A stretch of 64,000 bases of DNA from Micromonospora narathiwatensis (GTDB lineage: Bacteria > Actinomycetota > Actinomycetes > Mycobacteriales > Micromonosporaceae), in contig NZ_LT594324.1 of the NCBI RefSeq assembly GCF_900089605.1, positions 2,790,001-2,854,000 on the forward strand, read 5' to 3'. The number at the start of each line of letters is the position of its first letter. The stretch's first letter is position 1. A program made the position numbers and the translations under genes. Below, piece by piece: positions 1 to 8,800 of this stretch. The notes under the pieces were generated by a model that saw nothing but the letters and a program-made list of their open reading frames with translations, made no database searches and was not told where the DNA came from.

Positions 1-731
1 GCGACGACCTGATCAGGCGGATCAGGAACGGCGAGTTCGCCCCCGGCGACGCGCTGCCGGGCCAGCGGCACCTGAGCGACGAGTACGGCGTCAGCCTAAT
101 GACGCTGCGCCAGGCGCTGGACGAGCTCTGCGACCAGGGCGTGGTGGAGCAGCTTCCCGGCCGGGGCACGTACGTCCGGGCGCTGCCCGTGCCCTACTCG
201 ATGGGAAATCTGCGCAGCCTGGCGGACGACCTGCGGGCGCACGGCATCGAGGTCCGTACCCGGGTGCTGAGCCGTGAGATCGTCCCCGCGCCGGCGGATC
301 TCACCCGGCGGTTCCGGATTCCCCTGGACGGTCCGGTGCTGAAGCTGGAACGGATTCGGGTCGTCCGGGGAACTCCGCTGATCCATCAGCTGTCCTACCT
401 CCCGCAGCCGTTCGCCGATTCGCTCGGCGACGTCGACTTCGAAAGGCAGGAGCTGTACGCCGTCCTGGCGGAGCGGGCCGGCGCGGTGGCGGCACAGGCC
501 GAGGAGACGATCGCGCCGGTGCTCATGCCCGAGGAGATCGGCGGCCTGCTCGGCCTCCCCGCCGGCCAGCCGGCGATGCGCAGCGAGCGGATCACCCGCG
601 ACGCCGACGGCCGCACGCTCGTGGTCGACTTCGCCGTCCTTGCCGGGAACAGCGTCGTGATCATGAACACCCGGGAGGCCAGCGGCCACCAGTTGAGCTA
701 CGCCATGGGAGACGACCCCCTGTCGGCGTGA
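1..731 (+). CDS. GntR/HutC-family transcriptional regulator (5' end outside window)
   Basis: The reading frame is open from base 3, so the start lies before the window. The first ~50 visible residues are a GntR winged helix-turn-helix (an IRNGEFAPGDALPG stretch, then LMTLRQALDEL, ending in the wing residues GRGTYV). The remaining ~150 residues look like a UTRA effector-binding domain, which places it in the HutC subfamily. It is a cytoplasmic DNA-binding regulator whose ligand cannot be read from sequence. It ends at TGA 729-731. The next gene, trpB, starts 93 bp later behind two copies of a palindrome resembling the sites bound by HutC-type regulators such as DasR (core TCTAGA), so it probably controls trpBA. 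HTH and family are visible; the target is inferred. Confidence 0.9.
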   Translation, partial: DDLIRRIRNGEFAPGDALPGQRHLSDEYGVSLMTLRQALDELCDQGVVEQLPGRGTYVRALPVPYSMGNLRSLADDLRAHGIEVRTRVLSREIVPAPADLTRRFRIPLDGPVLKLERIRVVRGTPLIHQLSYLPQPFADSLGDVDFERQELYAVLAERAGAVAAQAEETIAPVLMPEEIGGLLGLPAGQPAMRSERITRDADGRTLVVDFAVLAGNSVVIMNTREASGHQLSYAMGDDPLSA

Positions 732-756
732 GGCGGTTCCCGAACCGACCGGCCGG

Positions 757-768
757 AGTTCTAGAACT
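757..768. promoter_or_regulatory. Palindromic operator 1, probably for the upstream GntR regulator
   Basis: Perfect palindrome AGTTCTAGAACT. Its core GTTCTAGAAC recurs at 800-809, with centres exactly 42 bp apart (about four helical turns). This copy covers the expected -35 position of the trpB promoter. The TCTAGA centre is like HutC-subfamily sites. Assignment to the GntR protein encoded at 1-731 is inference. Confidence 0.75.
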
Positions 769-784
769 CTCCCTCACGAGCTGA

Positions 785-790
785 TATAAC
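785..790 (+). promoter_or_regulatory. Putative trpB -10 element
   Basis: TATAAC lies between the two palindromes and is the only AT-rich patch in the spacer. It would place the transcription start near 797, with operator 1 over the -35 and operator 2 just after the start, the layout expected for repression. No good -35 hexamer is visible. Confidence 0.5.
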
Positions 791-799
791 AACCTTACT

Positions 800-809
800 G
801 TTCTAGAAC
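800..809. promoter_or_regulatory. Palindromic operator 2, upstream of trpB
   Basis: GTTCTAGAAC is identical to the core of operator 1. It lies just downstream of the predicted start point and just before the trpB ribosome-binding site (GAGGGGA at 813-819). Confidence 0.75.
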
Positions 810-824
810 TGTGAGGGGATTGCC

Positions 825-2027
825 GTGGATCAGCTCCTGCGTGTCGCTCATCAGCCCGTCGTGGCCGACTCCCGCCGACCGGCCGGGCTCGGCAGGTTCG
901 GCGAGTACGGCGGCCGGTTCGTCCCGGAGTCGCTCGTCCCGGCGTGCGAGGAGGTCGAGCGCGCGTTCACCGAGGCCTGGGCCGACCCGCTGTTCCGGGC
1001 CGAGCTGGACCACGTGCTCTCGATCTACGTGGGCCGGCCGACGCCGCTGACCCCGGCGGCGCGACTCTCCGCCGAGCTGGGCGTCAACCTGCTGCTCAAG
1101 CGGGAGGACCTGGCCCACACCGGCTCGCACAAAATCAACAACGTCCTCGGTCAGGCGCTGCTGGCGCGGCGGATGGGCCGACGCCGTCTGATCGCCGAGA
1201 CCGGCGCGGGCCAGCACGGCGTGGCCACGGCCACCGCCGCCGCCCTGCTCGGCATGGAGACCACGGTCTTCATGGGCGAGCGGGACATCGAACGGCAGCA
1301 GCTCAACGTCTTCCGGATGAAGATGCTCGGGGCCGAGGTGGTACCGGTGGCCTCCGGCAGCCGCACCCTCAAGGACGCGTGCAGCGCGGCACTGCGCCAC
1401 TGGGTCACCGCGGTCGAGGACTCCTACTACTGCCTCGGCTCGGCGCTGGGCCCGCACCCGTACCCCTGGATGGTTCGCCAGTTCCAGCGCGTGATCGGCG
1501 ACGAGGCCCGGGTGCAGTGCGCGGCCGGCCTCACCGCCGGCGTACCCGACTTCGTGGTGGCCTGCGTCGGCGGCGGCTCCAACGCGGCCGGCACCTTCGC
1601 CGGTTTCGTCGACACCGCGGCCCGGCTGGTCGGTGTCGAGGCCGCGGGCGGCGCCGCGATCAACGCCGGCTCCACCGGCGTGCTGCACGGATTCCGCTCC
1701 AAGGTCCTCCAGGACGAGCACGGGCAGATCAGCGAGGCGCACTCGATCGCGGCCGGGCTGGACTACCCGGGCGTCGGCCCGGAACACGCGTACCTGGCGG
1801 ACCTGGGACGGGCCAGCTACGTGACCGTGGACGACGCCGAGGTGCTGGCCGCGACGCACCGGCTGGCCCGCACCGAGGGCATCCTCTGCGCGCTGGAGTC
1901 CGCGCACGCGGTGGCGTGGGTGATCCGCGCCGCCGGGGACAGCACGATCCCCCCGGGCTCGACGGTGCTGCTCACCCTCTCGGGTCGGGGCGACAAGGAC
2001 ATGTCGACCCTGATGGAGCTGTCGTGA
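825..2027 (+). CDS. trpB: Tryptophan synthase beta chain
   Basis: PLP-dependent beta subunit that joins indole and L-serine to make L-tryptophan. The 400-residue length is normal. Visible landmarks are the N-terminal [12 protein letters not shown], the PLP lysine in GSHKINN (Lys103), the ETGAGQHG loop with the catalytic Glu, the phosphate-binding VGGGSNA, and the C-terminal SGRGDKD. The start is GTG 825, supported by GAGGGGA five bases upstream. A canonical IIPALESAH-type stretch reads [10 protein letters not shown] here, a mild deviation. The gene overlaps trpA by four bases. No trpC or other pathway gene is adjacent, and the pair sits between a GntR regulator and NRPS genes. That suggests a dedicated tryptophan or indole supply for the neighbouring pathway rather than the housekeeping operon, which is inference. 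Confidence 0.95.
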   Translation: MDQLLRVAHQPVVADSRRPAGLGRFGEYGGRFVPESLVPACEEVERAFTEAWADPLFRAELDHVLSIYVGRPTPLTPAARLSAELGVNLLLKREDLAHTGSHKINNVLGQALLARRMGRRRLIAETGAGQHGVATATAAALLGMETTVFMGERDIERQQLNVFRMKMLGAEVVPVASGSRTLKDACSAALRHWVTAVEDSYYCLGSALGPHPYPWMVRQFQRVIGDEARVQCAAGLTAGVPDFVVACVGGGSNAAGTFAGFVDTAARLVGVEAAGGAAINAGSTGVLHGFRSKVLQDEHGQISEAHSIAAGLDYPGVGPEHAYLADLGRASYVTVDDAEVLAATHRLARTEGILCALESAHAVAWVIRAAGDSTIPPGSTVLLTLSGRGDKDMSTLMELS

Positions 2028-2851
2028 ACGCACTGGAAACCCGTACCCGCGAGGCCAGGGCCGCCGGACGCAAGCTGCTCGTGCCGTACGTGACCGGCGG
2101 TGTCACCGAGGACTGGACCGACCTGCTGCGGGCCGCCGTGGACGCCGGCGCCGACGCCATCGAGGTCGGCCTCCCGTTCTCCGACCCGACCCTGGACGGG
2201 CCGGTCGTCCAGCGTTCCTCGCACCAGGCCCTGGCCCGGGGTGCCACCCCCGGACGGATCCTGGACGAGATCTCCCGGCTCGCCCTGCCCGTACCCCTGA
2301 TCGCGTTCACCTACGCCAACCTGGTCCTGCGCAACGGCGCCGACGCGTTCTGCGCCGCGCTCCGCGCCGCCGGAGTACGCGGCCTGATCGTGCCGGACCT
2401 GCCGATCGACGAGCTGGACCCGATCGCCGGGGCGGCCGAGGGCGCTGCGCTCGACCTCGCGCTGCTCGCCTCCCCGTCGACCACGGCGCGACGCCGGGTC
2501 GAGATCGCCAGGCGCAGCCGCGGCTTCGTGTACGCGGTCAGCATCATGGGGACCACCGGCGAGCAGGCACAGCTACGGGAATCCGGTCGCCACCTGGTGA
2601 CCTCGCTCCAGCAGGCCACGGATCTGCCGGTGCTGCTCGGGTTCGGGATCTCCGGCCCGGAACAGGCGGCCGAGGCGTGCGGATACGCCGACGGGGTCGC
2701 CGTGGGCTCGGCGCTGATGCGCCGGGTGCTCGACGGCGCCGGGGCGGCGGAGCTGGGCGCGTTCCTGGCCCGGCTGCGTACGGCGCTGGACGCGTCCGAC
2801 CAGTGGGTCTCCCCTGCCGTGGACACCTCGGCGTCGGGCGGCGGTTCGTGA
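2024..2851 (+). CDS. trpA: Tryptophan synthase alpha chain
   Basis: TIM-barrel alpha subunit that cleaves indole-3-glycerol phosphate to indole, which is channelled to TrpB. At 275 residues it has normal length. Both catalytic acids are present: Glu47 in [11 protein letters not shown] and Asp58 in TLDGPVVQ. The loop GTTGEQ and the phosphate site GFGISGPEQ are also there. It starts at GTG 2024, overlapping the trpB stop as GTGA, so the two are translationally coupled and should be made together. The gene stops at 2851, 13 bases before the stop of the converging condensation-like gene. It looks fully active. Confidence 0.95.
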   Translation: MNALETRTREARAAGRKLLVPYVTGGVTEDWTDLLRAAVDAGADAIEVGLPFSDPTLDGPVVQRSSHQALARGATPGRILDEISRLALPVPLIAFTYANLVLRNGADAFCAALRAAGVRGLIVPDLPIDELDPIAGAAEGAALDLALLASPSTTARRRVEIARRSRGFVYAVSIMGTTGEQAQLRESGRHLVTSLQQATDLPVLLGFGISGPEQAAEACGYADGVAVGSALMRRVLDGAGAAELGAFLARLRTALDASDQWVSPAVDTSASGGGS

Positions 2852-2864
2852 CGGGTGCCGGCGG

Positions 2865-5699
2865 TCAGCCGGCCGGGTCCCGGCCGGGGAAAGGGGACCA
2901 CGGCCAGGGCACGTCACGGAAGGCCGCCTCGACCAGCAGCGCCTCGACGCCGCGCAGGAACGGCTCGACCCGCTCCGCCGGGAGATACCGGGTGTCGGCG
3001 GTGACGACCAGCTCGACCGCGCCGGGCGCGTCCAGCGCCTGCACCCGGCAGCGCCAGGCGAACTGGTCCAGCGGCTCCCGCCAGCGGAACGCGCCGCGGG
3101 CCACCGTCGCCCGCAGAGCCGCCTCGTCCGGGCCCGCCGCGTCGGTGCCGACGTCGTGCGACAGCCGGATGTCGTTGAGGTAGCAGAACGGGGCGAGCAC
3201 GCTCCGGTGGTCGTGGCCCAGGTCGGTGAAGGCCTGCTCGAACGCGGCCGGGTCGTAGTAGGCGTGCCGGTAGGCGTCCAGCGCCGCCCGGCGGGCACGG
3301 GGCAGCAGCTCGGCGAAGCCGGGCCGGTCGGCCAGGTCGAGCCGGCAGAGCCCGATCTGGTTGACGGTGCCGACGGCGCGGTCGTACCCGGGCAGGAAGC
3401 GGTTGTTCGCCATCACGACGATCCCGCAGGTGTCCTGCCCGGGGTCCGCGCTCAGCACGGCGGCGGTGGCCGCCAGCAGGGCCGTCGAGGAGCTGACGCC
3501 GTGCCGGGCCGCGACCAGCCGCGCCGCCTGGTGCACCGCCGGCGAGACCAGCGAGCCGCGCCGGTAGCGGGGGCCCGGCGCGGGCCCGACCGGGTCGGAC
3601 AGGCTCGCCGTGAGGCCGTCGAACTGCCGGAGCCAGTACTCCACCGCCCGCTCCGAGCGCCGCCGCTCGACGCCGCGCTCCCGCTCGGCGAGGTCCAGCG
3701 ACTGAAGGCCCGGCGGGGTGTCCAGCGACCCGCGCAGCAGGAGCACCCGCAGGTCGCGCAGCACGGTCTCGGCGGCGTGGAAGTCGACGGTGGAGTGGCT
3801 GAACACCGCCACGACCTGCCGTACCCGGTCGTCGACCGTGACCAGCGCGACCCGCAGCGGCCACTCGGTGACGTGGTCGAAGGGCGACCCGCCCAGCCGC
3901 TCGGCGAGCTCCGCCGCGGCGGTCCGGCCGTCGGGGTCGTCCGCCGGCCGGGGCACGGCGTGGACGAGGACGGACAGCCGCCCCGACGCCGCCGCCTCCT
4001 GGTGCAGCTCGCCGTCCCGGCGGCGGATCCGGGTACGCAGCGACTCGTGCCGGGCGACCAGCCCGCCGAGCGCCCCCAGCGCCCGTGGCACGGCCACGTC
4101 GGCCCGCGCCGAGACGGCCAGGGTGCGGGGCAGGCTCAGCACCCGGTACGCGGCGGGGGACGCGAACTCCTCGACGGTCCGCCACATCGCCCGCTGCCCC
4201 CAGCTGAGCGGCCCGGTCCCGGCCCGCCCGCCGTGGAACTCCGCGTACGCCGTCTCCTCGACGCCCGCGACGGGGACCGGCACGGGGGCTTCCCCCGGCC
4301 GGGCGTCTACGGGCGACCACGGCCACGGCACCTCGGCGAACGCCGCCTCCACCAGCAACTCCTCCAGTCCCCGTAGGAACGGCTCCACCGTGTCCAGCGC
4401 GACGTGCCGGGTGTCGACGGTGAGGGTGAACCCCACCCCGGCCGCCTCGTCGACCACATGGGTCAGCAGGTGCCAGGACGCCTGGTGCAGGCCAGCCGTC
4501 CAGGAGAACGTGCTGTGTGCCAGGGCGGCCCGCAACTCGCTCCGGGTCGCCGCCGGCACCGGGTCGACGCCGCCGACGGGCAGCCGGACATCGTTGAAAT
4601 AGTAGTGCGGCAAAAACGCCGAAGCGTGGTCGACGCCCTGTTCCCCGAATGCGTGCCGCAGCGTAGCAGGATCGTAATAGGCGTGCCGCAGGCCGTCCAG
4701 GGAAGCGGCCCACACGCGGGACAGCAGTCCGGCGAAATCGGGGCGTCCCGCCAGGTCCACCACGCAGAAACCGATCTGGCCGAGATTTGCGACGGCATTC
4801 GCGTACCCGGCGCGGAACCGATTGTGCGCCATCGGAAAAAGGCCGCAGATCCGTCGCCCGGAACGACCCGCGGCCAGCGCCGTCACGCCCGCCAGCAGCA
4901 CCGCGGAGACGCTGACCCGGTGCCGCGCGGCGATCAGCCGGGCGGCCGCGCCGGCGGCCGGGGAGACCAGCACACCCCGGCGCAGCGGCGGCTCCAGCCC
5001 CGGGCCGGCCGAGGGCAGCGGCTCCGCCGGCAACCGGCGGAACTCCCGCAGCCAGTACGCCACCGCCCGCGCCGAGCGGCCCCGGTCGGGCCCGTGCTGC
5101 AGCCGCGCCACGTCCAGCGACTGGGGGCCGGCCGGCGTGTACAGACCACCGCGCAGCAGAATCAGCCGCAACTCCCGCAGCACCTGCTCGGCGGCGTGCG
5201 CGTCCACCGTGGAGTGACTGAACACCGCCACGACCTGCCGTACCCGGTCGTCCACGATGATCAGGGCGACGCGCAACGGCCACTCGGCAGCGTGGTCGAA
5301 CGCCACGTCACCGAGCCGGCCGGCGACCTCCCGGGCGGCCCGGGCGCCGTCGCCCGTGCCGGCGCGGACCAGCAGCGGCAGCACCCCGGCCGCCGCCGTC
5401 TCCTGCCGCGGCTCGCCGTCGACCACCCGGACCCGGGTACGCAGCGACCCGTGCCGGCCCATCCACGCCCCCACCGCACGGACCGCCGCGGCCAGGTCCA
5501 CCCCGGCCCGGGCGGACACCGGCACGGTACGCCGCAGGTTGAGGAAGACGTGGTTCGAGCCGTACCGGGCGACCGAGCGCCACATCACCTGCTGCGCCCA
5601 GGTCAGCGGCGCCGACCCGGTCCCCGCGCCCGAGAACTCGGCCCGGACCAGCGTCTCCGATGCCCATTCGGCGGGCACCACCACGTCGACGAATCCCAT
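2865..5699 (-). CDS. Stand-alone protein with two tandem condensation-like domains
   Basis: 944 residues with no adenylation or carrier domain. It consists of two homologous halves of about 470 residues, each of the CAT/condensation acyltransferase fold. Each half opens with a (S/T)W.Q.xMWR motif and ends with VEPFLRGxExLLVEAAF followed by VPWPWSP. The HHxxxDG catalytic motif is present in both as SHSTVD (about residues 161 and 634): the second His and the Asp remain, while the first His is Ser and the Gly is Ala or Phe. I place the start at ATG 5699 (MGFVDVVV) rather than an upstream in-frame start at 5927, because the longer form would run through the promoter and start of the divergent NRPS. 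Possible roles are ester or amide formation on carrier-bound or free substrates, or a structural partner. The function is not known to me. Confidence 0.75.
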   Translation of the reverse strand: MGFVDVVVPAEWASETLVRAEFSGAGTGSAPLTWAQQVMWRSVARYGSNHVFLNLRRTVPVSARAGVDLAAAVRAVGAWMGRHGSLRTRVRVVDGEPRQETAAAGVLPLLVRAGTGDGARAAREVAGRLGDVAFDHAAEWPLRVALIIVDDRVRQVVAVFSHSTVDAHAAEQVLRELRLILLRGGLYTPAGPQSLDVARLQHGPDRGRSARAVAYWLREFRRLPAEPLPSAGPGLEPPLRRGVLVSPAAGAAARLIAARHRVSVSAVLLAGVTALAAGRSGRRICGLFPMAHNRFRAGYANAVANLGQIGFCVVDLAGRPDFAGLLSRVWAASLDGLRHAYYDPATLRHAFGEQGVDHASAFLPHYYFNDVRLPVGGVDPVPAATRSELRAALAHSTFSWTAGLHQASWHLLTHVVDEAAGVGFTLTVDTRHVALDTVEPFLRGLEELLVEAAFAEVPWPWSPVDARPGEAPVPVPVAGVEETAYAEFHGGRAGTGPLSWGQRAMWRTVEEFASPAAYRVLSLPRTLAVSARADVAVPRALGALGGLVARHESLRTRIRRRDGELHQEAAASGRLSVLVHAVPRPADDPDGRTAAAELAERLGGSPFDHVTEWPLRVALVTVDDRVRQVVAVFSHSTVDFHAAETVLRDLRVLLLRGSLDTPPGLQSLDLAERERGVERRRSERAVEYWLRQFDGLTASLSDPVGPAPGPRYRRGSLVSPAVHQAARLVAARHGVSSSTALLAATAAVLSADPGQDTCGIVVMANNRFLPGYDRAVGTVNQIGLCRLDLADRPGFAELLPRARRAALDAYRHAYYDPAAFEQAFTDLGHDHRSVLAPFCYLNDIRLSHDVGTDAAGPDEAALRATVARGAFRWREPLDQFAWRCRVQALDAPGAVELVVTADTRYLPAERVEPFLRGVEALLVEAAFRDVPWPWSPFPGRDPAG

Positions 5700-5839
5700 T
5701 CCCGACCGTACGTCGGATCCGTTCGGTGTCGATTCGCTCGATCGTGTTTTGCACAGTGGACCATTCAGCCGATCCGGCGCCTCGGGCACGGCGGGCACAC
5801 TACTGGCTCCTGCCCGCCATCGCAGTGAGAAGGCACCGC
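5700..5839. promoter_or_regulatory. Divergent intergenic region between condensation-like gene and NRPS operon
   Basis: 140 bp that should hold both outward promoters. TTGCAC near 5750 is a possible plus-strand -35, but no convincing -10 or operator stands out. A good ribosome-binding site, GAGAAGG at 5827-5833, precedes the GTG start at 5840. Confidence 0.4.
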
Positions 5840-8800
5840 GTGACCAACGTTGACGTACCGACGCGGGCCGCCCCCATCCCGCCGAATTCGACCTTTTACC
5901 GCGCCACCGGAAGTCCCTGCCTGTCATTCGGGCAGGAGCGGATCTGGTTCACCGAACAGCTCACCCCCGGCACCGCCGCGTACGTCGTCCACACCACCGT
6001 GCGGCTGCGCGGACCGCTGGACGTCGACCTCCTGCGCGCCGCCCTCGACGCCACCGCCACGCGGCACGACAGCCTGCGCATGCGGTTCACGGAGAACGCC
6101 GACGGCGAACCCGTCGTGGCCGTGCTGCCCGAGGTGCGGGTACCCGTCACCGTCACCGCCGCGCCGACCGAGCCCGCCGCCCACGAGCTGGTGGCCGCCT
6201 CCGTCCGCACCCCGTTCGACCTCGGCGCCGCTCCCCTGCTGCGGGCGCTCCTCGTCCGGCTGGCCGACGAGGAACACGTCCTGCACCTCGCGATGCACCA
6301 CATCGTCAGCGACGGCTGGTCGCTGGACCTGCTGCTCGGCGAGGTCGCCGCCACCTACGGCGCGCTGCGCGACGACGGCACCCCGCCCCCGACCCCGGCG
6401 ACCGCGTACGTCGACTACGCCGCCTGGCAGCGGGACCGGCTCGACGGGCCGGCGACCGGCGACGGATTCGCCTACTGGGCCGGCGCGCTGGCCGGCGTAC
6501 CCCCGCTGGAGCTGCCCACCGACCGCCCCCGCCCGGCCGTGCAGTCGTACGCCGGCGACACCCACCGCTTCGCCCTCGACGCCGACCTCACCGACGGGCT
6601 GCGCCGGCTGGGCCGCGCCCACCGGGCCACCCTCTACATGACCCTGCTCACCGGCCTGCAGGCCGTGCTGTTCCGCTACACCGGCCAGCGGGACTTCGCC
6701 ATCGGCTCCCCGGTCGCCGGCCGGGTGGTGCCGGAGCTGGAGAACCTCGTCGGCCTCTTCGTCAACACCCTCGCCCTGCGCGCCGACCTCACTCCGGTCC
6801 GGGCGGCCGACGACGCCCCCGGCGCCGAGCCGAGCTTCGCGGACCTGCTGCGGCGCACCCGTACCACCGTCGTCCGCGCCCTGGCCCACCAGGAGATCCC
6901 GTTCGAACGCCTGGTCAAGGAACTCAACGTCGCCCGGGACGTCAGCCGCGCCCCGGTGTTCCAGGTGCTGTTCGCCCTGCAGAACTACGCCCGGGGCGGC
7001 GGCCGGTGGCCCGACGGCCTGAGCGCCGAGGGCGTCGGCACCGACGCCGCCGCCGCCCGTTTCGACCTGTCGCTGTACGTCGGCGAGACCGCTGACGGCC
7101 TGCGGGGCATGTTCGTCTACAGCACCGACCTGTTCGACGCCGCCACCGTACGCCGGCTGGCCGCGAGCTTCGAGACGCTGCTGCGCGCCGCGGTCGCCCG
7201 GCCCGACCGGCCCGTCGCCGACCTGGACCTGCTCGGCCCCGCCGAGCGGGACCGGATGTTGGCCCTCGCCCGGCCCGACCACGACGGCGCCGCCGGCGCG
7301 GTCACCGGCCCGGCGACCACCCTGGCCGACCTGCTCGGTCCGCACGTCGCCGCCACCCCCGAGGCCCCGGCCGTGGTCTGCGGCCCCGACACGGTCAGCT
7401 ACCGGGAGCTGGACCGGCGGGCCAACCGGCTCGCCCACTGGCTGCGCGCCCACGGCGTCGGCCCGGACCGGCTGGTCGGGGTCCTATTGGAACAGTCGGT
7501 CGAGTTGGCCGTGACGCTGCTCGGCGTGCTGCGGGCCGGCGGGGCCTACCTGCCGCTGGACCCGGAGCAGCCCGCCGCCCGGCTGGGCCTGATGCTCGCC
7601 GACGCCCGGCCGACCGTGGTGCTGACCAGCTCCGACCTGCGCGGCCGGCTGCCCGCCGAGACGGTGGCGACCGGCCTGGACGAGATCGCCGCCGAGGTCG
7701 CGGCCCGGCCCGACACCCCACCCGCGACCGCGACGACCGGCGGGAACCTCGCGTACGTCATCTACACCTCCGGCTCCACCGGCACGCCGAAGGGGGTGGC
7801 CGTGGCGCACCGGCAGGTGCTGCGCTACCTCGACGGGGTGGCCGACCGGTTCGGGATCGCCCCGGCCGCCCGGTACGGGCTGCTGCAGTCGATGTCGTTC
7901 GACTTCAGCGTCACCGTCTTCTACCTGGCGCTGGCCACCGGCGGCGCGGTGCACCTGCTCCCCCGCCGGTGCACCGGCGCCGAACTCGCGCAGCGGCTGC
8001 GCGCCCAGCGCATCGACTACCTGAAGATCACCCCGTCGCACCTGGCGGCGCTGGCCGCCGACGCCGAGCCGGGCGATCTGCTGCCCACCCGCGCGCTGGT
8101 CCTCGGCGGCGAGTCGTCCGACCTGGACCGCGTCGTCCCGCTGGCCGCGGCCGGCCCGGCCCGGGTGTTCAACCACTACGGCCCCACCGAGGCCACCGTC
8201 GGCGTCGCCACCCACGAGGTGACCGCCGACGCGCCGGGCACCGGCCCGGTGCCGACCGGCCGGCCCCTGCCGCACGCCCGGGTGCACGTGCTCGACGAGC
8301 GGATGCGGCCGGTGCCGGTCGGGGTGACCGGCGAGCTGTACCTCGGCGGGGACCGGCTCGCCCGCGGCTACCTGAACCGGCCGGGCCTGACCGCCGAACG
8401 GTTCGTGCCCGACCCGTACGGGCCGCCCGGCGCGCGCCTCTACCGCACCGGCGACCTGGGCCGCTGGCGCTCCGACGGGCAGCTGGTGTTCCTCGGCCGC
8501 CGCGATCACCAGGTGAAGATCCGTGGCTACCGGGTCGAGCTGGGCGAGGTCGAGGCCGCGCTGCGGGACTGTCCCGGGGTGCGGCAGGCCGTGGTGCTGC
8601 TGCGCGACGAACGGCTGGTGGCGTACCTGGAACCGGTGCCCGACGCCGTCGCACCGGAACCGGCGGAGCTGCGCCGCCGCCTCGCCGACCGGCTGCCCGA
8701 GCACATGGTCCCCAGCCGCTGGGTACGCCTGGACCGGCTGCCGTTGCAGGAACACGGCAAGGTGGACCGGCGGGCCCTGCCCGAGCCGACCGACGACGGG

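Noticed and set aside
5700..5927. A longer N-terminus for the condensation-like protein (in-frame start at 5927)
   Set aside because: It would overlap the divergent NRPS start and use up its promoter, and the added residues look like non-coding sequence.
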